Source: Taxillus chinensis
Taxonomy: Eukaryota; Streptophyta; Magnoliopsida; Santalales; Loranthaceae
DNA: 64,000 bases
Reading direction: 5' to 3'
Assembly: GCA_023512835.1 (NCBI GenBank)
Contig: CM042091.1
Location: forward strand, 7,487,079 to 7,551,078
Part shown: one piece after another, positions 38,010 to 52,608 of the stretch
How positions within the stretch are numbered: the stretch's first letter is position 1
Layout of the letters: every line of letters starts with the position of its first letter
Program-made: the position numbers and the translations under genes
Notes under the pieces: model-generated
The model's input: the letters and a program-made list of their open reading frames with translations, nothing else
The model's database searches: none
What the model was told of the DNA's origin: nothing

Positions 38010-41000
38010 CTATAATCTGACGTTCTGCCTCGTCTTGATCATACGCTTGAGTGTTGCGAGCCAGAAGTTGCACTCATCCCACTCGCTCGTGGTCAGAAGT
38101 ACCTATACAAATCCAACCAACAAAGCAAGGGAGTTCAGAATTATATAGTGAATCTAAAATGAAGTCTGGCACGTGAGGAGTATAACCGGTGGAAATTGCA
38201 TTCAGGTGTTACTAAATAAAGCCTTCCCATCGAAGCGCGTACCTGAATCTGCAATGCTGTACTGAAATCACCACTGTCCAGAGCCTGGCAGAGTTGAACA
38301 AGTTTTTCAGCAGCATTTCTCGAAATGTCCCCACTGTTCAGTTTGGCAAACAAAGCACCTAGTTTTCTTGAATTATCTTCAATTTCCCGCTTCTTAGCAG
38401 GATTTGCACGCGAACCTCCAAGGGCGTCCGATGTCTCATTGTAAAGCCTTGTCAAGGTTATGATCACCGGACGCTGTTGGGCTGCATTTAGAGAAAAGGA
38501 AGCGCCTCACAATCCAACAGATCCAAATATGACAACATAAAATTCTACCCTATTTCGGTATATACTTTTAAATCAGCATATAACATAATACGGTCACAGC
38601 TGCCCTTAAGCACGCAGGATACACATATGGACATGCTCCTTCTTGCTTGCATTGTACCATCATTCTCTCCCTTTAAACCACACGGGAAAACACTATATTT
38701 GAAGTACAGTTTTTGGGCATAGAGACACTATCACAATCCACTTCATATTAAAGTGCAATCTCATAAATAATCAGATACCAAGATCCTTCAAATATTGCAT
38801 GCAAGATCCTTGAGAAGTCCATGGCCTCCAATCCAAAATCCTCAAAGTGCCTAAGAGATAAGAGGGAGCCTTCTATGTGTGCACACAAAATTTCGACCAT
38901 AAAATGTCACATAAGGGAAGGGGTTGAATAAATAACCGGAAACAAGTTTTTTTGACTCCATTTTTTTCTCTTAGTGTTCATCCCTTCCCTTATCATTTTT
39001 GGGCGTGCGCACAGAAGGCTTCCCCTTATTTATCCAACCCTTACCTTATGAGACCGAGCATCATCGGTACTGATGACATCTTGATGACCAAAAAGCTTTT
39101 GAAGGAAAATTGTTAATAATCAAAAAGGCTTAGAAATTACCTGGCACGCTTGAAGTATCAACTGTCTGGACTGTAGGTGGTGGAGCTACAGGTGTGGCAG
39201 CTGGCTGTGCTGATCCCTGTTGAGGACTTGCTGGTTGCATTGAACTCAATGTCATTGCGGGCCTTTGAATGCCAGAATTATTGACTGGCATAAAACCTCT
39301 TGGTACGGGTGCTGGAGCGACAACTGGGGGCATCTTCTGATTAGTAACTTGACCCATATGAGATGGGGTTGGAGCAAGTGTGCCAGTTGATTGCTGGGAA
39401 GGGGCAGTAGGGAGAAAAATTTACTCCACAAGAAAACCACAATAATAGTTATCAATTAATTAAACTAAAAACTGAACATGAAAGTGGAACAAAAAATACA
39501 GACAGGATACAGCTGCGACGCCAATGTGGGTTGCTGATATTGCTCCACATTTCTCAGTACAGCAGGTGTTGAAGGTACAAAGGGTCTCACAGCCGGTTGA
39601 TTGGTGACAGCAGGAACAAATGTTGGCTGAAAATGACACAACCACACAAGGCTCAGTCAGTACCATTGTTTCGTAAAACGAAACCAAACAACAAGCCTTA
39701 ATTTAACATGGAGTCAGTTATATAAAAAAGAAAATTTTTATTCAACCAATACATGGATCACCCTATTCCAAATATTCCTTCATTATTCTTTCTTCTAAAT
39801 TTAATAATTTCATATAATTCGTCAGCACCTCCATTCAAGTTTTTTTTTTAATCTTCTCTCAATTTTAACCTTGTTCAATGTCAATTTTTGCATCCTTTCT
39901 AACATATGCATTCATTGGTCTACATCCTAAATTGGTTAAATCGACATAAGAAATTCTCTCCTGTCATATCTTTAACTCGAGCTACCCTAATGACTTTACA
40001 AATATTTTCATTTCTAATTTTGTCTATCCTAATCTAACACACATCCATCTTAATATTTGCAGCAGCTTTTGTATAGGTTATTTTTTGTTATCCAGTCACA
40101 ATTTGTAAGTGAAGTCACTCAGCTTTAATCTTATGAGTAAAATATTTTAATGTTTCATTCGCCAACAAAAATTTTTGAGTTCTTTCAGAAAAATAGCATT
40201 AAATAAAAAACATAATACCACAGGCGCCTGTGGAGCCTGGGAAGGCATAAAGATATGAGGTTGTGGTGCAGACTGATATTGGGAAGGAGCACCACCATAA
40301 GAGCCAAAAGGTTGCTGGTAATTATCGCCGTATGGGCCGCCAGGGATGCTTGGCTGCATTTGTGATGGGGCTGGTTCCTACACAAAAATGTCATTCACGG
40401 CAGAAAGAAAATTATACAACTAAACGACAAGAGAATAAACTCACCTGATAATAAGGTTGAGATGGTTCAACTGCACTGAAGCGGGAGTGATCAGTACCAT
40501 AGACAGGTCCAGACTGCGGCAAAGAATTTTCATAAGTCACTGTCTTTGAGGCTGCAATGCATATTAGAATTCATCAGTAAACAATAATGAAACCCATTCA
40601 TTTTCCCAATATCATTTTCGAGTACATAAAAGTCCATCTAACAGCAACGGGTGTGCATTCAACTTGAAATTAATAGCAATTCATGATCATCATCAACGCA
40701 ATTAACTTGAAACCAACTTCATTGCAAATGCAAGAATTCAAATTCAGGACACAACCAACGTCACAATTAATTATTCAGAGGCATCGGGCATGGAATCAAC
40801 CCGTCTAAACCATAAACCTAATCACTGGGTACGTCTGAATTAAATGAAAATAGGGGCAAAATTTGTGGATGTCAGGAGATCAACCGAATACAGGTCTCTT
40901 TTTTCCTTACAAACAAAATGTAGTAAGTTTCTAGTTATTTTCCAAATATATGGAAAATACTAAGATATTAAAATATTCAAGCTCAAAATCCAAGGGGATT

Positions 41001-44000
41001 CTAACAATTTTGAAGCATCACATATTTATGTTTCAAAAATTATTGATGCATAACATTAGCATGGAAAGGAATTGAACAAATATAGCTGAAGCATTAAAGG
41101 GAAACTATGCAAAATATATCCAAAGCGAAACAAGTATTTCCCAATCAAGCAGCAGCAAATTTAAATAAAATTTTACAAGAATTTTAGACCACATTCAAAA
41201 TGATATTGAGTGGTGTCGAGATAACACAGTAGATTTTAGGCCTCATATCTAGCAAACCTAGTAATTACAAGGCCAAGGAAAAAACAGTGACAGCTAAAAC
41301 AACATACCTGATTCTGTAGAGAGAGCTATGCGTTTACGTAAGATTAAAAGTTCTGGAGACAAATCATCAGAGCCCAAAAGTTTCAAGTACTCCATTGCTG
41401 TGGTCAAAAGCCCCTGGCTTGCCAATATTTCAGCATATTTTTCAACAAGCTTGTACAATGATGTGCTGAATCGCTTCTGCCCCGTAGCCAGAGCAAGTAC
41501 AATAGTTTTCTCCATTAAATCCTACAATAGATAAAACTGTCAATTCTGCTCTTGATAAGACATAGTTCTCTTAAAATTTCCGATTGATTAGCAAAGTTAC
41601 CTGAAGAAGGTCCACATAGGATTTCTTTTTGTCACCAGATGTCAGACTCCTTGACCAAATTTCCACTGTTTTGTCAATATTTCCAGCGCATATATAGCAA
41701 AGAGTTGCAGCAAGTGTATTACCAACAGCCATCAATCGTGAAGCAAGGGTATCACAAAGTACAGACCATTCTTCCCCTTGTGCAAACTGCATATTAAAAA
41801 AGTAAAATTGAACCTGCGGTGTATAATATACTGCATATTTACTTCTGATTTTTTATTCATGTGTTCGGGAGTTGATTTCACAACTGAAGCAAAACATAAA
41901 CTTTGTTTTTTTATACATTCTGATTCATTGAAAGGAATCAAATAAAGCCAACATTGCACAAATCAATTTTGGAATGCTGGGAGTACACACTCAATTCTCC
42001 CATATAGAAGTCAAAAAAGTAGCATCTCTATATAAAACCAAAGATGGCTTCCTCACTTAATTTTTAGGAGTACAAAAGAATAAAATTTGTTTCATATAGC
42101 CTTCAAACATAATTCAGATTATGAGAAACTTACAGTGCACAAAAGAGCAAGTGTCTCCTTCCAGGAGCCGAGAGGTCTGGTGCCTACAAGACTCATCAGA
42201 TCATTGTTTACCATCGCCGAAACAACCTACATAAAGATTAATATGCATCATTGTGCCTACAATATGCATCGCTAGACCTGGTTTGAAAATCTGACAATAT
42301 AAAGATTAATGAAAAAAGAAAACAAACAAGTCTGAACTACCTTGAGGTAAGGGGAACAGTTTATCTTAAGGTATTGATTTCGTGTTTGCTCCCACAAAGA
42401 AGCACCACCAACATGAGCAATAACTAAAGCATCGGCCATTTTATTTGCAGAAATGCACTGTGCAACTGCTCCCTTATAGTTTCCAACAACTAACGCCCGT
42501 TGAATGTTATCATCAAATGATGGGTCAGCACTTTCATACTGTTCATCTGATTCTTGTTGAACTTTCTCTTCGTTAGGAACAAAATCTTCAGCAACCATGC
42601 TATTACCCGAAGCTGACACAGGAGTATCAGCTTTAGGACTTGGAAGATTGTTAAAAAAATCTTCCCCATTATCAGATGTAAGGACTGTGGCACTTTTATC
42701 ACCGTCATAGTTTACTTTTTCTACCGATTTTTCATCAACGTCAAGAGAAATTAACTGCTGAGAAAGATCATCCTCGACAGTATCTTTTTCTTCACCAGGT
42801 ATGCTGAAACCAAGGTGAGTGAGTAGCATTGTCCGTGCTGTGCCTTCATCTTCAAACATAACCTTCAAGAAACCCCATGTTTCTCTGTCATTGTCAGATC
42901 TGTACACAGCATGCAAAAGTATGTAATGAAAAGGTAAGCCCATCAATCAACTTCAGAAAAATTAGAGCATGAGAGAGAAGACATACTCAGACTCATTAGA
43001 CTTTTTATCACATAAAACCCGCAAGGAAGATTTTTCCCCATTTTGTATTGCCATCTCAAATTCAGATGAGCGGCTCACCAAACTGTCCTCTGTGACTAAG
43101 GTATGCACATCAACCTGATAAAGACGAAGAAAGTGTTAAACCTTAAGTTCAGGAGAACCAACTCAAATGGCAAGAGGACAAACAAAATACCTCAGACGGT
43201 CCAGTTGATGCACCAGCAGCCATTGACTTAGGGTGAAACGAAACAAGTTTGCCTCCGAAACCAAAAGAGACACCAACTGGACGCTTGTACCACTTTGGAG
43301 CTCTCAAAGGTGCTGTATGTGAAAGACAAAGCATAATGAAAAGAAGATTCACATGAATAATAAAAAATACAGCATAAAGCCATAAAACCAAATCTACGGT
43401 AACAAAGAAAGCATGGGGAAGTGCTGTTATATATGGAAAACCAAGGCCGTTTGTTTTTTTGTGGTCTTCAAAGTTCAATTACATTCTCTAAAACATTTTC
43501 TATCATAAAATTATTTTAATTTTCTAAAACAATTGTTAGATCTCTTTTCAACATTTCAAATTTTTAATGGTCTCTCAACCAACTTTGTATAGAATCAGGC
43601 TAAAACACAAGTATACATGCATGCCAGAATATTGTTTGCTACCGGTTTGCTATAGCCACATTAGTTTGCATAACTTTACGTTGTGACATATTAGTCTTTT
43701 TTTCTATATAAACCATCCCGGCTTTCAATTTTCTAAACCAAAGTAGGACCATTCTCCTATAACAATCTTTCCCTTTGTCATATATTAGACTCCATCATAG
43801 GTTAAAGATACACATATGGATCCACCACAACCTCTCTTGTTGAGTTACACTTTATCTATGAAATTGGAGCTTACTAGTCGACTTATTACCCACCATCATA
43901 ATTTTTTTCTTATAATTCAAATGTTAAATTGAGATCTCAATAACACAAGAGATCGTATTGATACGAGACACTTGTCATGGAATCAAAGACACACTAAGAC

Positions 44001-47000
44001 CATGTTTGATACGCAAAAAACAATAAATTAAAATTTATTCTTTTCCAGCGTTCGGTATACTAACAGGAAGAGAATCAATCATTCTTGTGGGAATGTTATA
44101 TCTCACATACGGATAAATTAATTCATCCTGTATACGAGGTCTACAAAGGTTCTCTTAACTTTTTTTACACGTCACACCCAAAAACCACCCCGCTATGCTG
44201 TTGAACCCATCTCACTCAACCCCTTTGCCAATCCAAGACCCTCCCCTTGGCATCCTTCTTCCATTCATGCTCCATCTCCATCCACATACAAGGCATCCGT
44301 CTACATCCACCCCCACAGATCACTTAGAAGAGATCCTCCCCTATGGCCCGCTTGTCCACAACCCTCCCCTTGGTACCCACGACTTGTGCATCCACCATGT
44401 TGTATTCATTAAACCAAGAGAGTGGCAAATTTCTCCAAATAAGATAATATAATATTTTATTTAATAAATTATAATATTTATTAGAATATTTTAATAATTA
44501 TATTAATTCATTACCTTCCTTATCCTTGTATATCAAATGCGAAAAAAGTAATTACAAATTCAATTTTGATTCTCATGTCAATCTGATTTCATTCCAATCA
44601 AATTTATATCTGATTTCAAGGTTGTTGCATAGGAACTCGTGCGATGGTATTGTAGATTCTCAGTGGCAACAAAGAGGAACTTGCTGGCAAACGGCAAGGG
44701 CAAATCAACACTAGACAAGGATAGATTGGACTAGGAGCGCTAGGCGAGGTTGTTATGTGGCAGCGAGGAGACTAGGCACGGCCATCGGGATGCAATGGGG
44801 GACGGCTTCGTGAACCCCTCCACTCTTTGTCTCACTCTGGAACCTCTCATGCCTCCTTCCATGTCTCTATCTCTCAAACCAACCTTGATGAGCTTCCCAT
44901 GGCTCTCTTGAGCAGAGGGGGCAGCGGTCGTTGGGGAGGAAAAAAGTAGTAACAAGCAAACGATTTGTCAACAGAGGCAGTTGCTGGAGAAGAAAACAGC
45001 AGCAGTGGGATGGGAAGACGTGTCACAACAAGGCAACAGGTGCAAGTGATTTTAAAAAACAAGGCACCAAGCGGCATTGTTTTGCACCTTAAAAAAAACC
45101 CAGGACTCGCCTGGACCAGATGAGCACCCAAAAAATCAGGCAGCCGCCTTTTTTCTGTTCAAGCTCGGCACCCTCACACCTATCATTTTTTGTAGTGCCT
45201 TGTTGATGCATTAAAAACTGTCATTGACACATTAAATGCTTCAATAATAGTCATCTCAGTACTGTAATACCACTCTTAATAAAATTTAGTCACAAGCAAA
45301 GGATTTGTTGCGTTTGGTATTACTTGCGCAATATTTTTATTATTATATTCAAAAAAATTGTAATTTCAATTTATTGAAGTTATGTTATATTTTCCGTATT
45401 TCTGTTGTAATATTTCATTATTGATTGAAAATCTTTTTTAAATAAATGAAAAGTGTTTTAAACTACCAAGATTCATTTAGTCCATCTAGATGCTAGGTGG
45501 TCCTAACTGCCTAATACCGCTGAGCGCTTTTTAGAACCTTGAAATGAAGTACCAAAAACTTGATAGACATTTCTCAATGACCCTTAAATTTAGCCACAGA
45601 AAAAGTAGATAAAATGTTTAGAAATAAGAGTTCGACTTAGAAACTATTACCTGTACTGAAATCATTATTAACAACACCATAGCGACTGCAACCCTGGTAG
45701 ATACGAATTTGAATCAATTGCCCGCAAGTAAAAGATGGAGTCCAAGGAGAAATTTAGATGAGTATTGGAAAACCAATAAACTGCATCATAAAATAGGTGA
45801 ATGTCTAAATGTTCCACAATTTCTAATAGCAATGGGATGCTCTATCTCTATGAACCCAAAGGTGGCTTTTTAAGCATTAAAATGGCTAAATATATCACCA
45901 TTTTCGATTAGCATTTACTGTGTCCAGGCTACTTACAATCTTTAGGCATACTATGCCAACGGCATTTCCATTAAAATATAATATGAGAATTTTCATATTA
46001 CTAAAAAGGAAACCATGGCATCATCATAGTGATAAATTTAATTAACCAAATTATCTCCACTTCATGGCCTTTTAACTGCCATAAAAATTCCTAGTTAATT
46101 AAAGAGATTAAATTTATAAACAAAACATCAAAATTAAAACAACCATTACAACAATTCAGCTTAAGTTGATGGTTCAATGTTTCCAAAGATTAACCAATTA
46201 GAAAACTTGATTAAATTTACCCTTAGAATTATTTTCCTATCTCCCTTGTCAGCAATTAAAAATACTGAAAGAAAACTAACAATAACAATTTCTCCATTTT
46301 TCATCCCCAGTATTAACGCTCTGTAAAATAAAATTGTCTACTTTAGGCAAAGATCTGCTGATAAAGCATTAAGCCCGGCCAAAACGATGTGAGTGATGCT
46401 CAAACCTCAATATTATAAATTCCAATTTTTCCGTCAAAAGAAGATGCTGATATAACTCCTGGGATCTTTGGATACCAGTGTACATCAAAGTTCCAGTTTG
46501 TACCAGCTGGCAATTCAGAGACAATCTGCAAACAGTGAGTATCAAAAAATAACAACATATCAGAGCACCGCGCTGACTGAATTAAATACCAAATAAACAG
46601 TAGGTGATAACATTGATGATACCAACCTCTCCAGAAACTGTGTCCCAGCAAATGGTCCGATTATCTTTTGCACAAGTAAGCAGATAGGAGCTATCAGTTG
46701 GGCACCATGCCATTGCAATTACACCTGGTGAAAGCAGTTACAGAGGATAAAATTGAAATCTCACAAGCATATCCAGAACACAGAAGGATGCAAAAGGAGA
46801 GTCATCTCTCTCTAGCCCCTCTCTATATATATACTCTATATATATATAATATACGCTGGGATGGGTACAGCAAATCCAAAATTAGAAAGTAAACATAAAA
46901 TTTGAAATTTTTCCTAAATAAATTAAGAAATAAAGATTCTAAATGGCGCAACATTTAAACAAAAAATAAACAGGAATAAAACACAAACAGAAGATACTGG

Positions 47001-50000
47001 GATTTAAGAGCTCCAAAACAGTGGAAAAGGTTACAGCATAACAGTTTTAATAACTAATACAAGATAGAAACTTCTATTTTAATTGAAAGTCAAAGATAGG
47101 AGCTATTAGTTGGGCACCATGCCATTCCAATTACACCTGCCGAAAACATCATCCCATCTTATGGAGTCCATAAAAACTTAAGCATGGTTTACCGAACTTG
47201 TTTGTAGATATGATGGTAATTCTCAAAATAAATTACTTCATCACAGGCTACAGATGTAATTTGGGTACTCTGATTCAAAAGGATGTCTATATTTGTATTA
47301 TCTAACACAAGAAATGAAGTATATCATCCAATATACATATATACACATAAGAGGCAGGAGCAATTGGAGGGGATGCATATAAATGAAAAATGAAAAAGCA
47401 TACACCATTTCTAAATTGGTAAAGAAATTAATACGCCATTAATTTTATTATAAAATTTACGATAATAAAAGCAAGGGAAAGAAACAATGCCATGAATGTT
47501 ATTTTGTACCCCCAGAGCTTATGGGCTTTCTTGTGAGATAAACAAATAATTATTTAAAATTTTACAGATTATACCATCACAAATAGATGTAAGCACCACC
47601 CTACAATTCTAGAAAAAATTAGAAACAAGAACACAGTTATGTAACTTATGTTTATGCAAAATATATATAAATATATATGATTTACAGTACCATCATACCC
47701 AAAAAGACCAAACAACAGGGTAAACATATCATGGAAACCACAGCCATGAATTTAGTATATTTTACATTCCTAAAGATAAAAAGAAAGTAAACCCATTTAA
47801 CAATTATGATATAATGGGGATGCCAAAGTCATGTGCTTTAAACATTTAAAAGAAAACTACTGAAGTCAATATAATCTAGTCCACAGCAATCATCTACTAT
47901 GTGAAATACACCCACAACAAGCTATATGGTGATAAAAAGAAGCTCTTTAAATTCACAAGTTTATTTTACAATTTGTATGTGTCATTAGGTTCATGATATA
48001 TGATTAATACTTAAATATTATAACATTTTTTTAAGAAATGCTGGCTAACACAACATGCTAGCTGATTTTAAAATTCTAGCTTAAATGATGGTTCGTATTA
48101 TGAATCTTGAATCAAATTAGAGACCAAATAAAAATATTATAAATTATAGTAATATAACATCTAATTTAGTTTAGTACAATTACTAATCCATCAATGTGTG
48201 CAAATAAATAACCACACTCACAATAATAGCGGCTCTTGATCCAAATTTGAAAAAGAATACGGAACCTACTAAACTAAACACCCATGATCCACAATGAGTA
48301 TTAAGTGACAGCAAACTAAATACTCATTCGAAAACTAAATAATAACTACCAGGCCAGCCATTCAAAAGCATACAAATTACAAAATGCCCATAATTATACA
48401 TAATTGGCTACGTCTGCACTCAAAACCTAAATTAATATGCACTATATTCCACATAATAAAATTAAAAAACATCTACTGAAATGAAACCTCAACAAACAAA
48501 ATGAAACGTATTCTCAATTAACTTGCATTTCTAAAGCAATACGGGTTTAAGAAAGCATAGAAAAATAAACAGAAAAAGAAATTGAAAATAATTTCTCCAA
48601 GCGCTATACCTTTACTGTGCCCAACAAACTCTTTGACAGGTGTCATTATATTTCGCATATCCCATAGCTGCAATTATCATTTTGGATGCCTGAATTAACA
48701 CATCATATTCATATAATGTAATATAATACAACATACAAACTCAATACCCTTAGAGAAGGTGAATTATCCTCATCTGATGCAACAACAAGCTGAGTGGCAA
48801 GATCAGGGTTCCATTGCAAAACAGAACAACGTCTTCTAGCTGAATCTGCAAAACTGCCGAGTAGCCCAATACTGTGAGAAAATCATATTGGCTAGACATT
48901 CATGCATCTCAAACATAAATATTTAAATAAAAAAACCTTATTACGGGCTTTTGCTTCTTTAGGTCCCAAACAACTGTAAACAGAGAAACCAGTAAATAAA
49001 GAAAGGCAAAAAAATTAAGAATTATAACAATCAAGAAAAAAAATGAAAATCGCATCTTTTTCCTCACCAGTCGTCCCACTGTAAGAAGTAGATGCCAATA
49101 TGTGTTGAACCTTGCTATTCCAAGATAAGAATGAAATTTCACCTTGAGCAGCAGATCCACTACCCTGCATAAAGATATCAAATTTGTGTCAGATTCGAAG
49201 GAATATTTTTTAAATTGTGAAAGACAATTAGAGAGATAGGCATGAAAAACATACACAGAAGCACATATATAGGTGCGTACTTTGAAAATAATTTGACAAA
49301 TTCTCAAGCTCAAATTTAAAGTTCACACTCTGCGTGTCCTTGATGGATACATACCTTAAGAGGTGGGAAATGAGAAGGGGCCGTTGGAGATACCAAATCC
49401 CAGATGCAGATTTCACCTTCGTCGGCTCCAGAAGCTAGTAAATTTGGTGTAATACAATTGAATTCTAGACCACGAACCTGAAATGGACATAAAATTTAGG
49501 ACCAATGATGGTTCAAATGTGTGAAAGAAGGAAGGTCCATGCAAATTGTAGAAGGGAACTTACAGGCCCTTTATGCTTTGAAAGATGACCAACAAGTGCA
49601 TTTTCACTAGTTTCTGAACTGAAGATGTTAACAAAAAGATAAAAACTTCGTCAGGCCTCGTACAGCATAGCCCCTCTATTCAAACTTTGGGGAGAAAAAA
49701 AGGGACATTCATAAAACAAAATCCTTAATTATGAGATTGCACAAACAGACAAGGGACATTCAAATTGTTCCAGGTAATATTGAGCAGAATAAGCTGTTTA
49801 GCTTGTTTACGTTGAATTCCACACCCATCCAGCCAAGAGGGTCCTCACTGGACTCACTGGACTCTGCTGTAACAGCCAAGAGGGTCCTCACTGGACTCTG
49901 CTGTAAGTAACTAGAAAATAAACACTGAATAAAATAAAAACACTCATCCACAATCACCACCGTGTGAAACAGTGTGTTCGCGCAAGCATTTCCAAATTAA

Positions 50001-50597
50001 AAGCATAATTTGAAAAACAAACTCCATATGTGTTCCTTGAATTAAAATCACAAACTAATTTTTACAGTCAAAATACCCCGTTGTCAAAAATTATAAATCA
50101 GTAACCCATGAAACCGATCGTTGCAATACCAATCATGGCTTCAAACACCAACTCTTGATATTCCAAAATAAACCAAAACGCAGCAGAATACAAATTATGA
50201 GGAATTCATGGTTCGTCGGTTCGTTCAGTTTTCGATAAAGGAAACCATAAAAATCGAGGGGTTGGAGGTGAGGTGAGTACCAAACGAGGCTAAGGGGGTT
50301 CCACAAATCGATATTGCCATCGACGAGACCACCCGCGATAATCCCAAGCTTGTACTCCTCGGAGCCCGATCCGTTCCTGCCCCAGGACAGCCGATTGAAT
50401 CGCTCGGAGCTGAGAGTCTCGCCGACGACGGGAATGTCCTGATCTGCAGATTGGAAATCGAGCTTGAAGATTTCGAGACTCGCGGACGAACTGAACGACA
50501 TATCCACTGCCCCGGCCATCGTCCCGGCCGCGAGGTAGGGCGCGTCCGGGGCCATCGCCACCGAGGCCGATCTGCCCACCCATTTTATGCAGGCCAT
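38010..50597 (-). CDS. SEC31B: COPII outer coat protein SEC31 (SEC31B-like), 22 exons, 1109 aa
   Basis: Forms the outer cage of COPII vesicles with SEC13 in ER-to-Golgi transport. Minus-strand exons: 50597-50281, 49618-49564, 49477-49355, 49164-49068, 48973-48937, 48853-48748, 48667-48610, 46724-46627, 46525-46406, 45693-45651, 43312-43191, 43114-42987, 42899-42341, 42226-42134, 41786-41601, 41521-41308, 40551-40445, 40377-40219, 39626-39504, 39393-39141, 38481-38243, 38102-38010. All join in phase. Residues 1-337 are WD40 repeats ([27 protein letters not shown]). Exons 13-16 form the helical middle ([25 protein letters not shown]). Exons 17-20 (about 785-999) are Pro/Gln-rich. The helical C-terminal domain follows. 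Length matches Arabidopsis SEC31B (about 1104 aa). The start [14 protein letters not shown] is family-typical. Confidence 0.95.
43313..45650 (-). other. Large SEC31 intron 10 with inserted repetitive DNA
   Basis: 2.3 kb between exons 10 and 11, against mostly 80-700 bp elsewhere in the gene. It includes a CT/CA-rich patch at about 44190-44420 and a compositionally different stretch at 44640-45130. That stretch has AGGCG/CGCCT words (AGCGCTAGGCGAGG, GACTCGCCTGG) typical of plant repeats. CATGTTTGATACGC near 44004 resembles a MITE terminus, but no partner end was found. No coding sequence. Confidence 0.45.
47095..47140 (-). repeat. Partial duplicate of SEC31 exon 8 (pseudo-exon)
   Basis: Bases 47095-47139 repeat 46683-46726, part of exon 8 and its acceptor, with two substitutions over about 45 bp. 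The copy lies in the intron upstream of exon 8 in transcript order. On the coding strand it keeps an AG acceptor followed by GTGTAATTGGAATGGCATGG, but after SYL it meets a stop, and the downstream half and donor are absent. Confidence 0.85.
49831..49901 (-). repeat. Short tandem duplication in SEC31 intron 1
   Basis: The word AGCCAAGAGGGTCCTCACTGGACTC occurs at about 49832-49856 and again at about 49877-49901, and part of the second copy's flank (ACTGGACTCTGCTGTAA) is repeated too. Non-coding. Confidence 0.7.
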
Positions 50598-52608
50598 GAT
50601 TGGGTTGAGAAATCGAATTGACGACAGCAGCGACAAAGGAATCGAAATTCAAGGGCCAACGACAACGACAACAGCAATAACGTTTGGAGATTAGATCTGA
50701 GTATCGTATTGGGTGTAGATTTGTGTATTGATTTCTAGGGTTTTCAGGCGAATATGAGAGGGCAAATCGAGAGAAGGAGGACTATGCGAGTGTCGATCTT
50801 TATCTCTCTCCTCTCTCCTGTGTCCCGCGAGTGTAGATTTGATTCCTGGTTCATTAGCTCTTTTAATTTTGCGTTTTTGACGGTTTTCGTTAACGGACTG
50901 GAGAGTTTTGATGGGCAATTAAAAAACTCCAAGCAGCTTAGTTCGGGCCTGGGCTGAGCTCCATCCACCCATAGCCCATATTCTCGCCTGACTCAACCCA
51001 CCCAAGCAAGATAATAATTTTAAAGAAAAATGAAAAACTCATTTCACGTGATTTCGCCATAAAATTAATTATTTAAATAAATTTTTATTACTCATAAGTA
51101 ATTTTAAATTTATCATATATTTATTTTTGTATTTGAGTACAATTCATACTCAAATGACTTAAAATAAAAATATTAAAATAATTTATATTCTTCGTTGCTT
51201 TCCCTACTTTTACCTGCTTTGATAAAAAGTCTAATGTCGCACATCACGAAACCCAATGCCATCTGGTTTGTTTAATCACATAGTACATATCAAATATTAC
51301 AGAGCACAATAACAATCTCATTGAAAAAAAATGTTATTAGTATTGTTGAATGACGGCACAATAGGTGACAAGTTAGGCTTTGATTATTGACGTTGTTTGT
51401 TATGTCAATGTGATGGTGTCTCTAACCGAGAGATGATCAAGTAGGACAAGCTGTGAAAGAGATGAACAATCTAATGCTACACTAATTTATGTATTTCATT
51501 CTAATTAATATTTAATTTCCATCATTATGTATTTTATTTTAATTAATATTTCTTTATGATTTAAGGATACAAAAGGGCATGGGTAAGACCACCAAATAAG
51601 AAGCACAATAAAGAACAAAATATTATAATTAGAAGTATAAAACAACACGAAAAAAATCTAACAAATCCATGAATAAATGAGAAAATAAACAATAACAGTC
51701 AAATGTTAAAAGACTTAAGAATTTGTGTTCAAATTATAAATGTATAGAATTCAGGACAAAAGAGTTCTTATAGTCTAAATTGATCGAAGGTTCAATTGTT
51801 CATACGTGTGTTCTTAAGTCGTTAAAAAAATATGCAAGCGATAAAAATAAAGTGCGACATATACAAGATGTATTTGCCAACCTTATTACTAAACGAAACA
51901 AATTTTTAAATCGATAAAAAATGCATATCTATATCATCTAAATTTGAAAAACCCTTCATTGAATGCATAAAATATATCATATGGGAATCTATAAGTAAGA
52001 AACAAAAAGGAAAAGATAAGGCAAAAACAGCTACATGGGCTCATTTAAAAGTGAAACTCCAACACTAAATGTGGAAAAGTAATATTAAAAGAACAAGCGC
52101 AAAATAGTCATAAAAGCTCCATCCAAAAGTGGCAAGTCCATGACCAAATGAAGCAAAGGGGAAGGCAGATTTCAAAACCCAAAACCCTGAAAATACAAAA
52201 TGGTCACATGAGGCGTCTAATTATGGCAGAGCCTTTGCTAAATGTGGTAAAGATATAAATGTCGGCGTGGGCCCGGCACCAAACCCAATACGGCAAACGC
52301 TCCAGATGTGGCAAATCATGCACCATTTTGGAACAGCCATGCAGGCTTGCCGTTTCCAGTATTTCGCCATTTGGGAACTGCCCTCTCACCCCCTCTCTCT
52401 CCTTCCTTTTCACGCCTCTGCATCTTTCGCCTCTAAATTTAGCAATCCATTTTCCCAAGTATAGAAAGGATTGAGGACTAGTGCTTAAATTCAAAAGCTG
52501 AGAAGAGGGTTTAGAGAGAGACAGAGGGGTTGAAGAAAACCTTTTCCTGGGTTTTGGTTTTTGAAATCCAAATCAATTAAATTTTAGTGTTTGGGTGAGT
52601 TGGGATTA
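50598..52608. other. Divergent intergenic region between SEC31 and the MADS-box gene
   Basis: Should contain the promoters of both genes. The SEC31 side has a CT/GA-rich patch at about 50780-50820. The MADS side has a pyrimidine-rich leader candidate at about 52379-52435, about 200 nt before the ATG. The centre is AT-rich. No perfect CC(A/T)6GG CArG box was seen in the 300 bp before the MADS start. No gene is supported. Confidence 0.55.
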
